Shown here: positions 42,282 to 52,994 of the stretch, one piece after another
How positions within the stretch are numbered: position 1 is the stretch's first letter
Layout of the letters: each line of letters begins with the position of its first letter
Assembly (NCBI GenBank): GCA_008704415.1
Contig: VXIS01000006.1
Coordinates: 248,001 to 312,000 of the forward strand
DNA length: 64,000 nt
Origin: Sphaerosporella brunnea
Taxonomy: Eukaryota > Ascomycota > Pezizomycetes > Pezizales > Pyronemataceae
Direction of reading: 5' to 3'
Program-made: the position numbers and the translations under genes
Notes under the pieces: generated by a model
What the model was told of the DNA's origin: nothing
The model's input: only the letters and a program-made list of their open reading frames with translations
Databases searched by the model: none

Positions 42282-42943
42282 ATGCGCCAATCTGCAATCC
42301 CGAGCCAGCTCAAGCTGTGCTACCAGAAGCTGTTGAAGTCAGGACGGAGTTTGATACCTTTCAGGTTGTCAGCACATCGCGGACAATATACACACACAGT
42401 TTGGGATAAACACCCTAGCGGGCTTGCAAGAATTCAGGAAGGTGACTACTTCGCTGGCGGGAACGGCGTTTGTTTGGGGAGGTAGCGCTAGTTACTGGTA
42501 CTGTGACCCAACAGGATGGGTTTCGATTTCAAGTTAATCTGGAGGCCCGGACCTGTAGCTGCAAGCAATTTCAAGACACCTATATTGCATGCGGCCATGC
42601 AATCAACGTCATCTATGTACATATGTGGACGAGCCCCAGCAAAGTGCTTCCCAGACTACATCAAGAGGAAGTCCTGGGTTGCCACGGGGGGAAAATTCTC
42701 GGCGCCAAATCAGACAGCAACTCTGAGCCTCCACTCGATAACTGCAATGCACCATTGACTCGCACGCCAAAAGGGCGGCCACGAAAAAAAGGCTGCGCAA
42801 GGACAACCTCAGGCGATTTCAATGGCCGGCCCTTGATGGCTGACCTGATATTCCGGACAGGGCTCCACCAAGATGCAGCACATGCAATAGCGTTGGTCAT
42901 GATGCGAATTCCTGTACACGGCCTCACACCTGATGGCTGGTAG
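42282..42943 (+). pseudogene. Mutator-like transposase C-terminus (SWIM finger)
   Basis: Two overlapping frames. The second (42470-42943) begins with the end of a transposase. FRFQVNLEARTCSCKQFQDT then YIACGHAINV is a SWIM zinc finger (CxC ... CxH), the DNA-binding module at the end of MULE transposases. It is followed by a TPKGRPRKK segment typical of their tails. No DDE core is recognised upstream in any frame. The frame break near 42475 and the missing core mark it as dead. Confidence 0.65.
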
Positions 42944-43112
42944 AAACCCGTTGTTTTTTTCGAGTTGCTGGAGCAGGGACCTGGATGGCCGCGGGTGTAT
43001 ATAGTATCTCACCATCATCACATTATAACGCGACTGCAGAAGTAATACCTACTTGTAGTTGTAAGGCGAGTCTACTGAACACGCGAAAACCCACCTGAAC
43101 ACCCACGCAAAA

Positions 43113-43200
43113 TAGTTGGGCGGTATCCTACATAAGTTTTTGGGTCGGGGGTATCCTGCAAATTTCAACCTCGGACGGAGGTATGCTGAATGATTACCGA
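43113..43200 (+). repeat. Direct repeat, right copy (about 85 bp)
   Basis: See the left copy at 41561-41648. Both end in GATTACCG or AATTACCG. Confidence 0.65.
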
Positions 43201-43467
43201 AAAATCAAAATCAATGAAACTGCCCCCAACACTAACGCTTTGTTGTTTCCTTTCCATCTCACTGAACCTCGTATGTCAATCTGAATACCTCTGTTCCAAT
43301 CTGAATCCTAGACGTCGTGCGTCGCACCTCTCGTCCCGCCTCCGGATCTCGTCTCGGCTCTCGTTCTTGTCTCCGCCCGTCACCCCCTCCGTACGCAAGT
43401 ACCTTGGGTCCCTCCAGTGTGTTCCCGACCCTCCCCGTTACACCTTATGAACTCTGGCGTGATGTGT

Positions 43468-43881
43468 TCATACGGGGTTTTTGCATGTGATGATGTCTGG
43501 CCGAGCCTCTCCTTTGAAGCATAACTTCCTTGCACATTTCTTGACCCCATCAGGATGCATGCTTTCGGTATTGACTGTGTTGACTCGGTCCTGGTTGGGG
43601 AAAGCGTGCACAGGCACACGTTCATCATGGGCATCATCGTCTGCATGTTGAATGGGGTCACTATTTTCAGCCATAGTTTTGGCGCGCTTTGTCTTCGTTT
43701 TCTTTCGAGGGACGGGTGCCTCCTGTCCACGCTTTCGGGTTTTTTCCTTTTCCTCTTTCTCCAATTCTTGAATCTCCGTCCGGGTAAGATACTGCCACTG
43801 TCCAGCATTGGTCATCTCAGACGTAGGCATCCACACGGCCCTTTTCATTTCAGATCTCACCCAACCTTGCACTACATTCAT
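43468..43881 (-). CDS. Lys/Glu-rich ORF, 137 codons, probably transposon-derived
   Basis: Open from ATG at 43881. Composition is protein-like: RSEMKRAVWMPTSEMT at the start, a charged helix (TRTEIQELEKEEKEKTRKRG), then a basic cluster (RKKTKTKRAK) that could act as a nuclear signal. CARKLCFKGEARPDIITC near the end holds three Cys. After the stop the overlapping frame 43808-43380 continues without a recognised domain, so the ORF may be cut by a frameshift. Position between Mutator-like and hAT relics suggests a transposon accessory or tail sequence. Family unknown. Confidence 0.35.
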   Translation of the reverse strand: MNVVQGWVRSEMKRAVWMPTSEMTNAGQWQYLTRTEIQELEKEEKEKTRKRGQEAPVPRKKTKTKRAKTMAENSDPIQHADDDAHDERVPVHAFPNQDRVNTVNTESMHPDGVKKCARKLCFKGEARPDIITCKNPV

Positions 43882-44044
43882 ACTGAATATCGTAAATGAT
43901 GAGAGCCTTTAATGGAATTTGTTGGGTCTGCTGTATTCCCTGTTAGTACATTGAGACTCGGCTATATGGCAAGGCTGAACATTGTTGAGAGCATAGATTT
44001 TTTGCTTACCTTTCTTTGTAGCGTGTGAACTTCCTTCATGGGGT

Positions 44045-44120
44045 TTTCGGGGGTTTTGCGAGGTTCTGAGCAGTCCAAAGGGGTCCTCAGCGGTCCGAAG
44101 GGGTCCTAAGCAGTCTACCA
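44045..44120 (+). repeat. Short tandem repeat (AGCNGTCCNAAGGGGTCCT)
   Basis: About three imperfect units of 18-20 bp. Confidence 0.45.
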
Positions 44121-44616
44121 GTTAGCACATTGGAAAAATCTGGCAGCATTTCCCCCTGTATTTTGCATCGCCAACATTGAAAAGCAGCCATATGGCAGCA
44201 CTGATCGCTGTTGGGAGCGTGAAATGTGTGCTTACCTCTTGACAACAGCTTGTTTCAGGCTTCTTCTCCCACCGGTACTTGAAAACACGCCAGCAAACAT
44301 ACTGGTTGTCAGGGCTGTCAAGAGTCCGGCCAGTCCGGCTTTGACCGTGGCCTGAACCGGACTGATTGAACCGGGCTTCTGAAATCACGGCCCGTTTGGA
44401 CCAGGCTTTTTGGATTGAGAGCCAGGAGGATACAGGCACCCGCCAGGCCCAGAAGTACCCGGCTCCCGGCGGGCCTGCCAGGCATCTAGTTTTTTGATTA
44501 CACATACATCAAGAAAAGAAACATTAACGCGAGATACAGATTCAACAACCTGAAGGACCTCCACATACCCCTCCATCTCCGCCCCCGCTGTTCCAAGTCA
44601 CTCAGCATACGTTCAA

Positions 44617-45128
44617 TGTAAGATTATTACACTTACTATGGTTTCTTTCTTACGTATTTCCTTACTAAGATATAAAACTATAAGGCAGTAACGATGGTAT
44701 GATAACAGCATTCTACGAGTTTCCATTACTTTCTTTACTATGTTTTATCACCATGTTTCTAGCACTTTCTAGCCCCTTCGATGCTACGTCACTTTGGAAT
44801 CTTCTAGTTTCCACAAGGCAGACTTGCAGGTCTTCTAGACCATTCTTTCCTTAGTTTCGAATTTGCCACCAGATTGTTATCACATGATGTACTCAGCATC
44901 GTTGGCTATAAAAGCTACGAGCTTTTCCTACATTCATTCTTTTCTCTTCTTTCGATACGGCCTTTCGAGCAGCCCAGATTGTATCGACTATCATCAATAA
45001 ATACTGAGTTGATCAGTGACCTGAGTGCGAGTATTCTCTTGGTATTTATCAAGTCAGATACACAAACGGTTCTGAGTTTATTTGCATCTGTGAAATAGCG
45101 GATCTTATAAGCTCACGAAAAGGTTACA
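44617..45128 (+). mobile_element. Solo LTR, 512 bp
   Basis: Begins TGTAAG, ends TTACA, and is flanked by the 5-bp direct repeat TTCAA (44612-44616 and 45129-45133). CTATAAAAG (44906) and CAATAAATA (44995) are a TATA box and a polyadenylation-like signal in the right order. The uninterrupted paralogue (CATACGCTCAACCTGATGAA on the minus strand, near 48650-48630) proves the borders. Orientation follows TATA and AATAAA. It differs in sequence from the LTRs at 1.4 and 17.4 kb. Confidence 0.85.
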
Positions 45129-45133
45129 TTCAA

Positions 45134-45584
45134 CCTGATGAATTTGAGAACCCGCTGCATATACCAGATCTTCCCTTGGCCAGGATTGCAGGCATTCTAT
45201 GGCTTCTACAACATCGTCGCCCAAGGAACCCCGCTGATCCGTAATAGTGTATCGATCCCTGGGAATTGTTAGTGATGCGTCCATCGACACCAACTTCAAA
45301 GGAGACTCTCACCCGATGAACACACGTTCTGCTTCAGCAGACATCGCTGGAATCGCATTGTGCTCAACTGCCATGCGCCGCAGATCTTGTCCAAACCTCC
45401 CATTGGAGCCTTGGTCCATCGCTTTAACCCAGTAGTCTTGCATGCCAGCGAATCCTTCGTCCGGGAGTTGCTGAAATCGCTCCAATGCATCGACTTGGGA
45501 GCTTGCCAACCGGGCGCGCTTTTTCTGCGTTCGGCACAATGACCGACCCGACCTTAATTCAGGATACCGGGCACCGGCCGGCAC
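45134..45584 (-). pseudogene. hAT transposase C-terminal domain remnant
   Basis: Minus strand: DALERFQQLPDEGFAGMQDY and QDLRRMAVEHNAIPAMSAEA then ERVFIG (45500-45312), a stop/frame change, then SLTIPRDRYTITDQRGSLGD and DVVEAIECLQSW (45290-45200). IPAMSAEAERVF is the hallmark of the hAT dimerisation domain, and DDVVEAIECLQSW is its end. No core DDE/RNase H-like part is left. Confidence 0.8.
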
Positions 45585-45720
45585 CTATCAGATATCCAGG
45601 TTTTTCTTATGCCGGCCCGAACCGGTCGGGCTTGCCACATCACCGGCCCGACCTGACCCACTCCGTGGGGCCCCGTTTGGCCTGGCGGCCGGCCGGACTA
45701 TTGACCGCCCTGCGCGGCAT

Positions 45721-45945
45721 GCTTCTGGAGATCTATCCTATGGAGATCTCTAACGGTACCTTGAAATACCATGGAATTATGGACAGCCAAACAGATTGAT
45801 GTAAGACTATGATGTGTGGACGGAATTAAATCTTGCTGGCGCAACGACAGAGCCTTATCCTGACGGTTTTCAGGCCATTACTGTGAGTCGCTCGGCAAAA
45901 TATCAATATGCCCCTGCCTATGTGTCAGTAACTTTGTGCCTCCAC
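45721..45945. other. Gap between two hAT elements
   Basis: No feature seen. Confidence 0.4.
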
Positions 45946-45953
45946 AGCTGTAC

Positions 45954-46838
45954 CAGGGCTGCTAATAGACCGGCCACTCCGACTTTTGGCCCCATCTGAA
46001 CCCGTTTGAATTAAACGGGCATTTCAAATCGATGCCCGTTTGGACCAGGCATTTTGGACCGACATCCAGGTGCCTACGGGCGCCGGCAAGGTCAAGTACA
46101 CGTGATATGTGGGCGCCCGCCGGGCCCGCCGGCGGCCGGACCATCTACCAGGGTCTCACTTATCTAGCTACCCTTGTTTAACTACAATCACTGCACCCAA
46201 CAAAAACACATCATTCCATCTCTGCTGCCCGAATTTCCTATTCGCACAACATGCGTTCAACAGTATGGATCTGGGAACCCGGACGATACACAAGGTTGGA
46301 GTGGGGGCGGCACACATAGTAGCCTTCTACAGGACCGCCTAGCGATAACGGTCTGGTTGGAATGTAGTGATGCACAGCGAGAATATTGTATCCTCTACGT
46401 CACGACATGAGCTCACCAAGATATGATTCTCACGAGTGACGTCTCTCAGTCTTCACTAATTGCGTAAACAGAAGCCATCCGAGCCATCCTGGGGAAATGG
46501 TCGTGAGTTTAGACTCCGCTGAAATGAAACCGCCTGACGATCCTCTTGCCGGCGACCTCGGAAACGATACGGATAAAAACATCCGTCCACTAGGTTCGGA
46601 ATGTTGCCAGCTGGTCCGGGATGCTGAGACCGTAGTCACTTAGTCCGATCCGAGATTTTCCGGTGATCGGCATGCTCGACATTCTTGACTAACAGGCACC
46701 CCCCCGACGCCTATCAGTCATCCAGGCCTGGGAATCTTCGCCCGGAACCTATCCGACAAGCGCGACAGGCGACCCAGCCCGGCCTCCTTTGTGGGGCCCC
46801 GTTTGCCCTACGGGCCGGCCCGTCTATTAGCACCCCTG
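45954..46838 (-). mobile_element. Non-autonomous hAT element, family 2 (885 bp)
   Basis: Perfect 8-bp direct repeat AGCTGTAC at 45946-45953 and 46839-46846. Ends CAGGGCTGCTAATAGACCGG and, inward from the right, CAGGGGTGCTAATAGACGGG. Opposite orientation to the 34.2 kb copy and about 400 bp longer in the middle. No transposase sequence is recognised in the extra part. Confidence 0.85.
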
Positions 46839-46846
46839 AGCTGTAC

Positions 46847-48165
46847 GACGCCCACGTGCGTCAGAACCATCTTAATCATGGGGGGCTCCAAGCACAAGGA
46901 GACCACCCTGCTACTGTCCCAGTCTCGGAATCCAACTGGGTAAGAAGTAGCCCTGGCGGCCCGCGGGAGAAACTCAGGCTTGAATTGAAACACGGCTAGC
47001 CTCGCATGAACGTGTTCGTCAGGAAAGCGTTTGTTGCCACCCACAGCCCGCACCGGAGTGATTTCGCAGGCGTAACGAGTGAGGATCTGTACGCCAGATA
47101 ATCCACGGACACGCAGCGGAACTACTGGAATGAGACGAGATGAACCTGACTTGTGTCTCCGATATGCAGTGCACGAAAGCATGCGGAGGGGTCCCTTGTG
47201 GGTCTGGCCCCCTAATGTCATTGCCCCAGCCTGGAGGGGCACGGCTACTTACTAGGCAAAAGTTCGTGGTTTCTTATGATGACTGCATGACGCCAGTGCG
47301 TATCTCCTATGCCCCCGGGATCTGCCGTATTCAATGACGAAAGTGGCCACCGGAGACGGGAGACTGAGCGACGAGCGTCAGGTGCCAGCGCGCATCGACA
47401 GTTCCGACGTAGTGTGTCTTGTTTGGATGGAGCTGACGCTGAACAGCTGCTCCGGAAATGAGAAAATTGGGATCTGGTGCACGACGCCAAACGCTAGGAC
47501 CGCGATCGGACGATGCCCAAATCCCACGGAGGTGAGCTGTTAAAGCTATTCTACGGCGGCAGTGGTGGGAGGTGCTGGTCTGGATAGGTCAGTGTTGGGT
47601 GTCGCTGAACCGCAACACAGGCTTTCAGGCGCGAGCTGTATATTCTCCTTGGAAAGGTTCGATTCAGGCTGTGCCACTGAACGGGGTGTTGTCCTCGATG
47701 GTTGACAGGGTTCCAATCAACGGGGCCTTTATTTTCACCCGATCACTTTCCATTGGCCTCCTGGATTCACGCGGTAGTCATCCTGGGTGAGAGAACCCAT
47801 GCTTGGGCTGGTGCTTATCCCGATGGTTGTGCGCGAGCGGGGGCTATGTTTTTGGTTATCCCTGTAGGAGACAACGTCGTTCCGAGGTCTTATTGACGGA
47901 GAAGCGGTTCGGGCACGCCTCCCAACCCGCGCGTATACATATGCTGCGTCTGTGATCATGTGATCTGCAGTTTGGTGGCGAAAGAACAGATCGATTGTTG
48001 GAGATTTTCGCAGGTTACGATGAATGTGTGTTTCTCTTGTTGACGAATGCCACATTGCATGGCTGTAGTGGTGCTGGAAAAGAAGGCATTGCTAAAACGG
48101 GGTGCTCATTGCATTGCGGCGTCATCCAATGAAGAGCTGGTCGGAGCGCTACAGTACACTTACTG
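46847..48165. other. 1.3 kb without a supported gene
   Basis: ORFs on both strands lack motifs and splice links. Confidence 0.3.
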
Positions 48166-48173
48166 GTGGCGGC

Positions 48174-48941
48174 CAGGGCGGTCAATAGTCCGGCCGGCCG
48201 CCAGGTCAAACGGGGCCCCACGGAGTGGGTCAGGTCGGGCCGGTGATGTGGCAAGCCCGACCGGTTCGGGCCGGCATAAGAAAAACCTGGATATCTGATA
48301 GGTGCCGGCCGGTGCCCGGTATCCTGAATTCAGGTCGGGTCGGTCATTGTGCCGAACGCGGGGGCACCAAAAGCGCTAATCGTTCGGTGCTCGTTCCGCC
48401 GCAGCTAAAACCTCGATCGCAATTAAAAGACTGGTCGATCAACGCCATAGAATGCCTCAAATCCTGGTGTAGGGATGTACATAAGTAGGAGTGCCGATGA
48501 GTGCGGCTGGATAGATAGACCTCGGGTCCTCGACCCTTCCTTCTAATCAACCAACCTTCACGTCGCCTAACCGAGCACCTCTCCACACCTGGGCGAGGGA
48601 AGATCTGGTATATGAGGCGGGTTCTCAAATTCATCAGGTTGAGCGTATGCTGAGTCACTTGGAACAGCGGGCGGCGGAGATGGAGGGGTAGCTGGAGGTC
48701 CTTCAGGTTGTTGAATCTGTATCTCGCGTTCATGTTTCTTTCCTTGATGTATGTGTAAGCAAAAAACTACGGATGTCTGGCGGGCCCGCCGGGCGCCGGG
48801 TACTCCTGGGCATGGCCGTAGGCGCTTGGGTCTCGATCCAAAAAGCCTGGTCCAAACGCGCCGTGATTTCAAAAGCCCGTTTCAATCAGTCCGGTTCAGG
48901 CCGCGCTCAAAGCCGGACTGGCCAGACTTTTGACAGCCCTG
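48174..48941 (+). mobile_element. Non-autonomous hAT element, family 1 (768 bp)
   Basis: Perfect 8-bp direct repeat GTGGCGGC at 48166-48173 and 48942-48949. Ends CAGGGCGGTCAATAGTCCGG and, inward from the right, CAGGGCTGTCAAAAGTCTGG. Near 48440 a short frame INAIECLKSW resembles the hAT transposase end, and 48570-48740 (minus) matches the part of the 44.3 kb element that surrounds the solo LTR. A deletion derivative. Confidence 0.85.
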
Positions 48942-48949
48942 GTGGCGGC

Positions 48950-50215
48950 ATATGGTGGATGACTCGCTGCCATGGTTTTCGCAAGGCAGCCTGCTTCGAA
49001 AGGCGAATCCCACCGCCGGTCTGACTTCCATGACGGCCAGTCGCCGTAGGGCGTGCATGGTGTTGAATACGTTTTGGCAATAGTTTCAATGATGATGTTG
49101 CGCGATTCTCCTCATTACCCGTGGCAGTCATAACCTACCCGTGGGTTGGGTAGAGCTGGCTGAACCTCTGAACCTCTGTGTAAATACACACTGCTCTCCG
49201 GACTGATCATTCAGCGCAGATTTTTGCGAATGACACGTTCATAACGGCGCATTTGGAGCTTTATAGGAATCAACGCTCAGAGGCACTATCCGAGGCAAGA
49301 TTAAGTTCGGGCTGAGTGGTGCAGAATTGAGATTACCCATTCGCTTGCATTCAAGAACTTTGTACGTCTCTCCGTCCCTGGAGAGAAGCTGAGGTCCTTC
49401 CCCAAAGACTGGATATCATATGTACTAGGGTACAAGGGTAATTCGGGTGCCGTTACACACATGCAAAGAGCACCCGACTTCTTTCCTCCATACAACCAAA
49501 CAATGCCAAGACCTTTCCCGTTCACGAAGAAGTCAGTATTTTTTCTTCAAAACACTCAAAAAGGCTCTAGGGAAGCCTACGATGCCACCCCCAGCTTCAC
49601 AAAGTTCTAGCAGCAATCATAGTGGCGTTGCCAGTTGCTGTTTGTCCGGGGAGCACCTGACTTAACGCTGTACCCGAGTACACGCTTTGTTCAAACGCAT
49701 CGTAGTGCGTCCACGGGGTTTGTGGTGTCGCGCAACACCAACCCCAAGGACGGCGGCAACGCCTGGATTGATCTCGCTGTATTTATCTTGCTGTCAGACT
49801 CCAGTGTAATCCACAGAGTTGTATCAACACGCGCAGATTGGACCGGATAGTGAGAGGCTCCCGCGTCGGCTGCCACCTTGGTCATCGCTCACCGGGCACG
49901 GCGATGCCGGGCTAGATTCCCCTCTTTGCCTTCACAACGGTTTGCAGCTTCGGCGCCGCTGTCTCTCCTTTTCTGTGATAGTCACGCATTGTGACCAGTA
50001 TGTGTTCAAACCAGGCATTGCCGCGTATACATCAGACTTTTATAATTGAATAGAACGTGCGGTTCTATGTTGTTAGTTGCTAGGAATACTTTAACGATTG
50101 ATAGGGATCGTCGGGGGCGAAGATATCGTAACCTACTTTTTTTCGAAAATATGATGCACGGCTAGGTTAGATCCTTAGCATTTACTTCCGCGTACAAGAA
50201 GACATCACAAGTCTT
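48950..50215. other. 1.3 kb without a supported gene
   Basis: No motif-bearing ORF. Confidence 0.3.
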
Positions 50216-50380
50216 GGTGGCTTGACGGTGGAGCATTGATGCGAGCTCGGGGCGACTGCAGCGTCCTGGGTTCAAATCTCTGCAAGATCGTTTCGCGGGT
50301 TTGGGGAGTGCCCGGGGACGCCTGGGTCGGGTAAGGTAAGTATTACCAGACTTAAATTTTTGCCGCTTTTTTGTTAAAGC
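50216..50380 (+). repeat. tRNA-derived SINE-like sequence
   Basis: GGTGGCTTGACGGTGGAGCA (A-box-like, 50217) and GTCCTGGGTTCAAATCTC (B-box-like, about 50264-50281) are at tRNA-like spacing. A non-tRNA body and a T-run follow (about 50355-50375). The acceptor and T-stem do not pair well, so a functional tRNA is unlikely. Confidence 0.4.
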
Positions 50381-52372
50381 CATCAGCACCCATCAATCAT
50401 GGCTGACGGATATATCACCACACCCAGCTGAGAAACGCCTGTTATATTCCATGTTCGCATCGACTTTGTCGGTCTGTAGGACCGGCCTCATGGTCAACAG
50501 CGATTGACCCGCGCATCGGGATCCAATTTTCAGAGGTGAAAGTCCTCATCGCTTATAGATTGAAAGCAGTGCACTACAACACCTGACCTCACAGGATTCA
50601 AGCGGCTCGCTTTAAGTTCCAATAAGGTCTAAAGGTCCGACACTCCAAGCCGCCGTGGCGGGTGGATTGTTGTGGCCGCCGGGAAACGGCCGGGGCGGAC
50701 ACGCCGCCCGACTTCCCTCCGGTGTTGGTCAAGGAATCCGTGTTAACCCAATGCCCAGTCAGCGCTGTCCCGGGGCTCCGTGAGATCCCGTTGGAGCCAC
50801 TTCTGTACATGCCAGAGACCTGGAGCGCTTGGAAGACCCCAGGAGTCAGTGTATCAACATACCGTGCGCTATTGGATCCCAGGACAACTGCCTGATGGCA
50901 GCTGTCTAGTACCATGCCGTAGGCTCAATGCTGAACGACGGAAGCGAGGCGGCCTGTCCCGGAAGCGATGGAATGCTTCCATAGTCAGTGAGGCATGCGG
51001 CGACGAGTAACCGTAGAATGAGCATCGACCGGATTTTAGGCGACAACTGTTGAATGAAAGACTATCAGACAATGAGTGACGACCAAACATGAAACCGCAT
51101 GGCGACATGTCCCACCGGGCATATTCTCATCGGATGCTATGGGACCTGGAGAGCCGCGCCGGGCGCTGGTTCGGGGATGTTGTTGACCCAAATTGATTAC
51201 TTCGTCCCATGCGCGTCCGCATGCTTGAATGCGACATTTTTTGTGTCATTGTTCATACCTACTCTTGACTCAGCTGCCAGCGAGCTGCCATTGGCATCAA
51301 CTACGCGTTGCAATGGTTGATCGCAGATAGCGTGGTTTTTTTGATTTCAACATGCATATCCTTCCGCCGTTTTGTGCGGCTTCACATCCTTGACTGCCAT
51401 ACTCCATTAGCCTTCAGTTGAGGTTCCTCACGGTGGGTGCTTACGCCGCACAGTTACTTCCAATAAACTCTGGTAGACCAGTCATTGCGCTGGCAGGGTT
51501 TGATCGTTGTTGTGGCTTAGAGGGCTCACAACCTGTCCGTAAGTCCTCAGCGATCTTTCTGGCAGGTGGCGCGTTCACTATCGCGTATAGCAGGCGAGGT
51601 TTTCAGGTGCACGTGGGTGTGCAAGCCTGAGATAGTGCCACTCACCGCATCGGCCCTCATTTGCATAAATCAAGCACTGATCCGGCGGAAGTTGTCGCTC
51701 GGCTGCACCGTCAAAAACAAAATTACCATCTGGCTGTGATACAGATAGCACAATGGATGAACCCCGCGGTGGCTGTCTCCCAACTCGGAATGACACATGA
51801 AATCGCAATCTGTAGCTCCACGGAGATTTACTGGCACAGCACTCCGGACCCACGCCCGGCGATCCTGACAATTGTATCTCACCGCTCCGTAGTCATGAAA
51901 ACAATATCCCCATGTCCGGGAGTCATGGCAATCTTATGTCCCATGAACCAAGCAGAAGCTCGCACGAAAAATCTAACGGGAACTAACCCTCAGCCGATCA
52001 CAAGCGACGTACCACACCAACGGGGGATGGCACAGGGTAAAACAGAGCCCAGACCGCAATGTGGCCCTGGAGACGGTGCCGCTGACGATGAGTTTAGGGG
52101 CCGTGGTGGATTCCGGGGTCCGGTTACGAACGCTGCCGAGCATGGGAGAGTGACTCCAGATGAAGGTGAGGGCGGCACTGACGATGGCAGCAAGTTCAGA
52201 ATCCAAAGCCAGAGTATCCCTTCAAGATAGTTCAGGCGGGGAGGAACCTTGGTTTGCGGCGAGAAACTCGCACGGACACACACAAGCGCCGCGGGGAGGC
52301 ACGTTGTTAACCACCCTGATATCCAAATCACTAATCATGAGCTGACCTGCGTGAGAAAATGCTGCTCAACAA
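50381..52372. other. 2 kb without a supported gene
   Basis: Scattered ORFs; the longest (51661-52230 plus) has no motifs and overlaps open frames on the other strand. Confidence 0.3.
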
Positions 52373-52994
52373 GTGAGTGAGTGGCTCTCAGGCGCAGGCC
52401 ATTCGCGACCGTGCTTAGCGAATACCAGTGAGTGTCCGGCAGTTACCCGATCGCTGGCCGATTTGGCCAGCGCTCACGGGACTCACACGGCGCTTCAAAA
52501 GGGCGGCGTCGGCAGTAACTATCGCACATTATGCTCCATTGTTGACGCGCGGTTTCGCGTCGCCCAGCAGAGCGGGCATGCTGCTTGGGTTAGGACACTT
52601 CCGCACCCCCGCACGCTACAGCAGGGCTTGATACCACCGTGTCGTGGATCCTTCCCATTGCCCTCTTCGGCTGCGAAGCCTCGAGGCTGCATCGGCTTCC
52701 GTCAGTGCGGCCATTGCGTTGGCTACCTCTGTGGGCGACTCCCATCCCGCCACCCTGACCACGGCTCGTGCTGCGCTTGACACATGCACTGTTGCTGCGG
52801 CGGTTGCACGAATCCTGGCTGCGAATCGCGCGGCGCTTCACCCTCCCCACCGGCATGTGATTGAGCTCCAAATGATAAATACCACTCTCATCAACTTAGC
52901 AAGTAGGTGTCGATCATTCAGCGGACGGCGCAACCAACCCTGTGTGCTGAAGGAGACTATCGGAGCCGGGATTCGTAGATACGCTGGTGGCTAA
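52373..52994 (+). other. Ala-rich ORF pair, uncertain
   Basis: One frame (52373-52640) reads TRSLADLASAHGTHTALQKG. Another (52644-52994) reads LEAASASVSAAIALATSVGD then LTTARAALDTCTVAAAVARI. Both look protein-like and could be exons of one gene, but no donor/acceptor pair convinced me. GC-rich sequence makes chance ORFs common here. Confidence 0.2.

Larger units (their letters stand above)
44310..45712 (-). mobile_element. hAT family 1 element carrying a nested LTR
   Basis: The left end is CAGGGCTGTCAAGAGTCCGG; the right end read inward is CAGGGCGGTCAATAGTCCGG, the same pair of ends as the 25.7 and 48.2 kb copies but in opposite orientation. The minus strand keeps the transposase 3' end. The flanks (CTGGTTGT left, CGCGGCAT right) do not match, unlike the sister elements. 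A solo LTR (44617-45128) is inserted in it. Confidence 0.7.
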
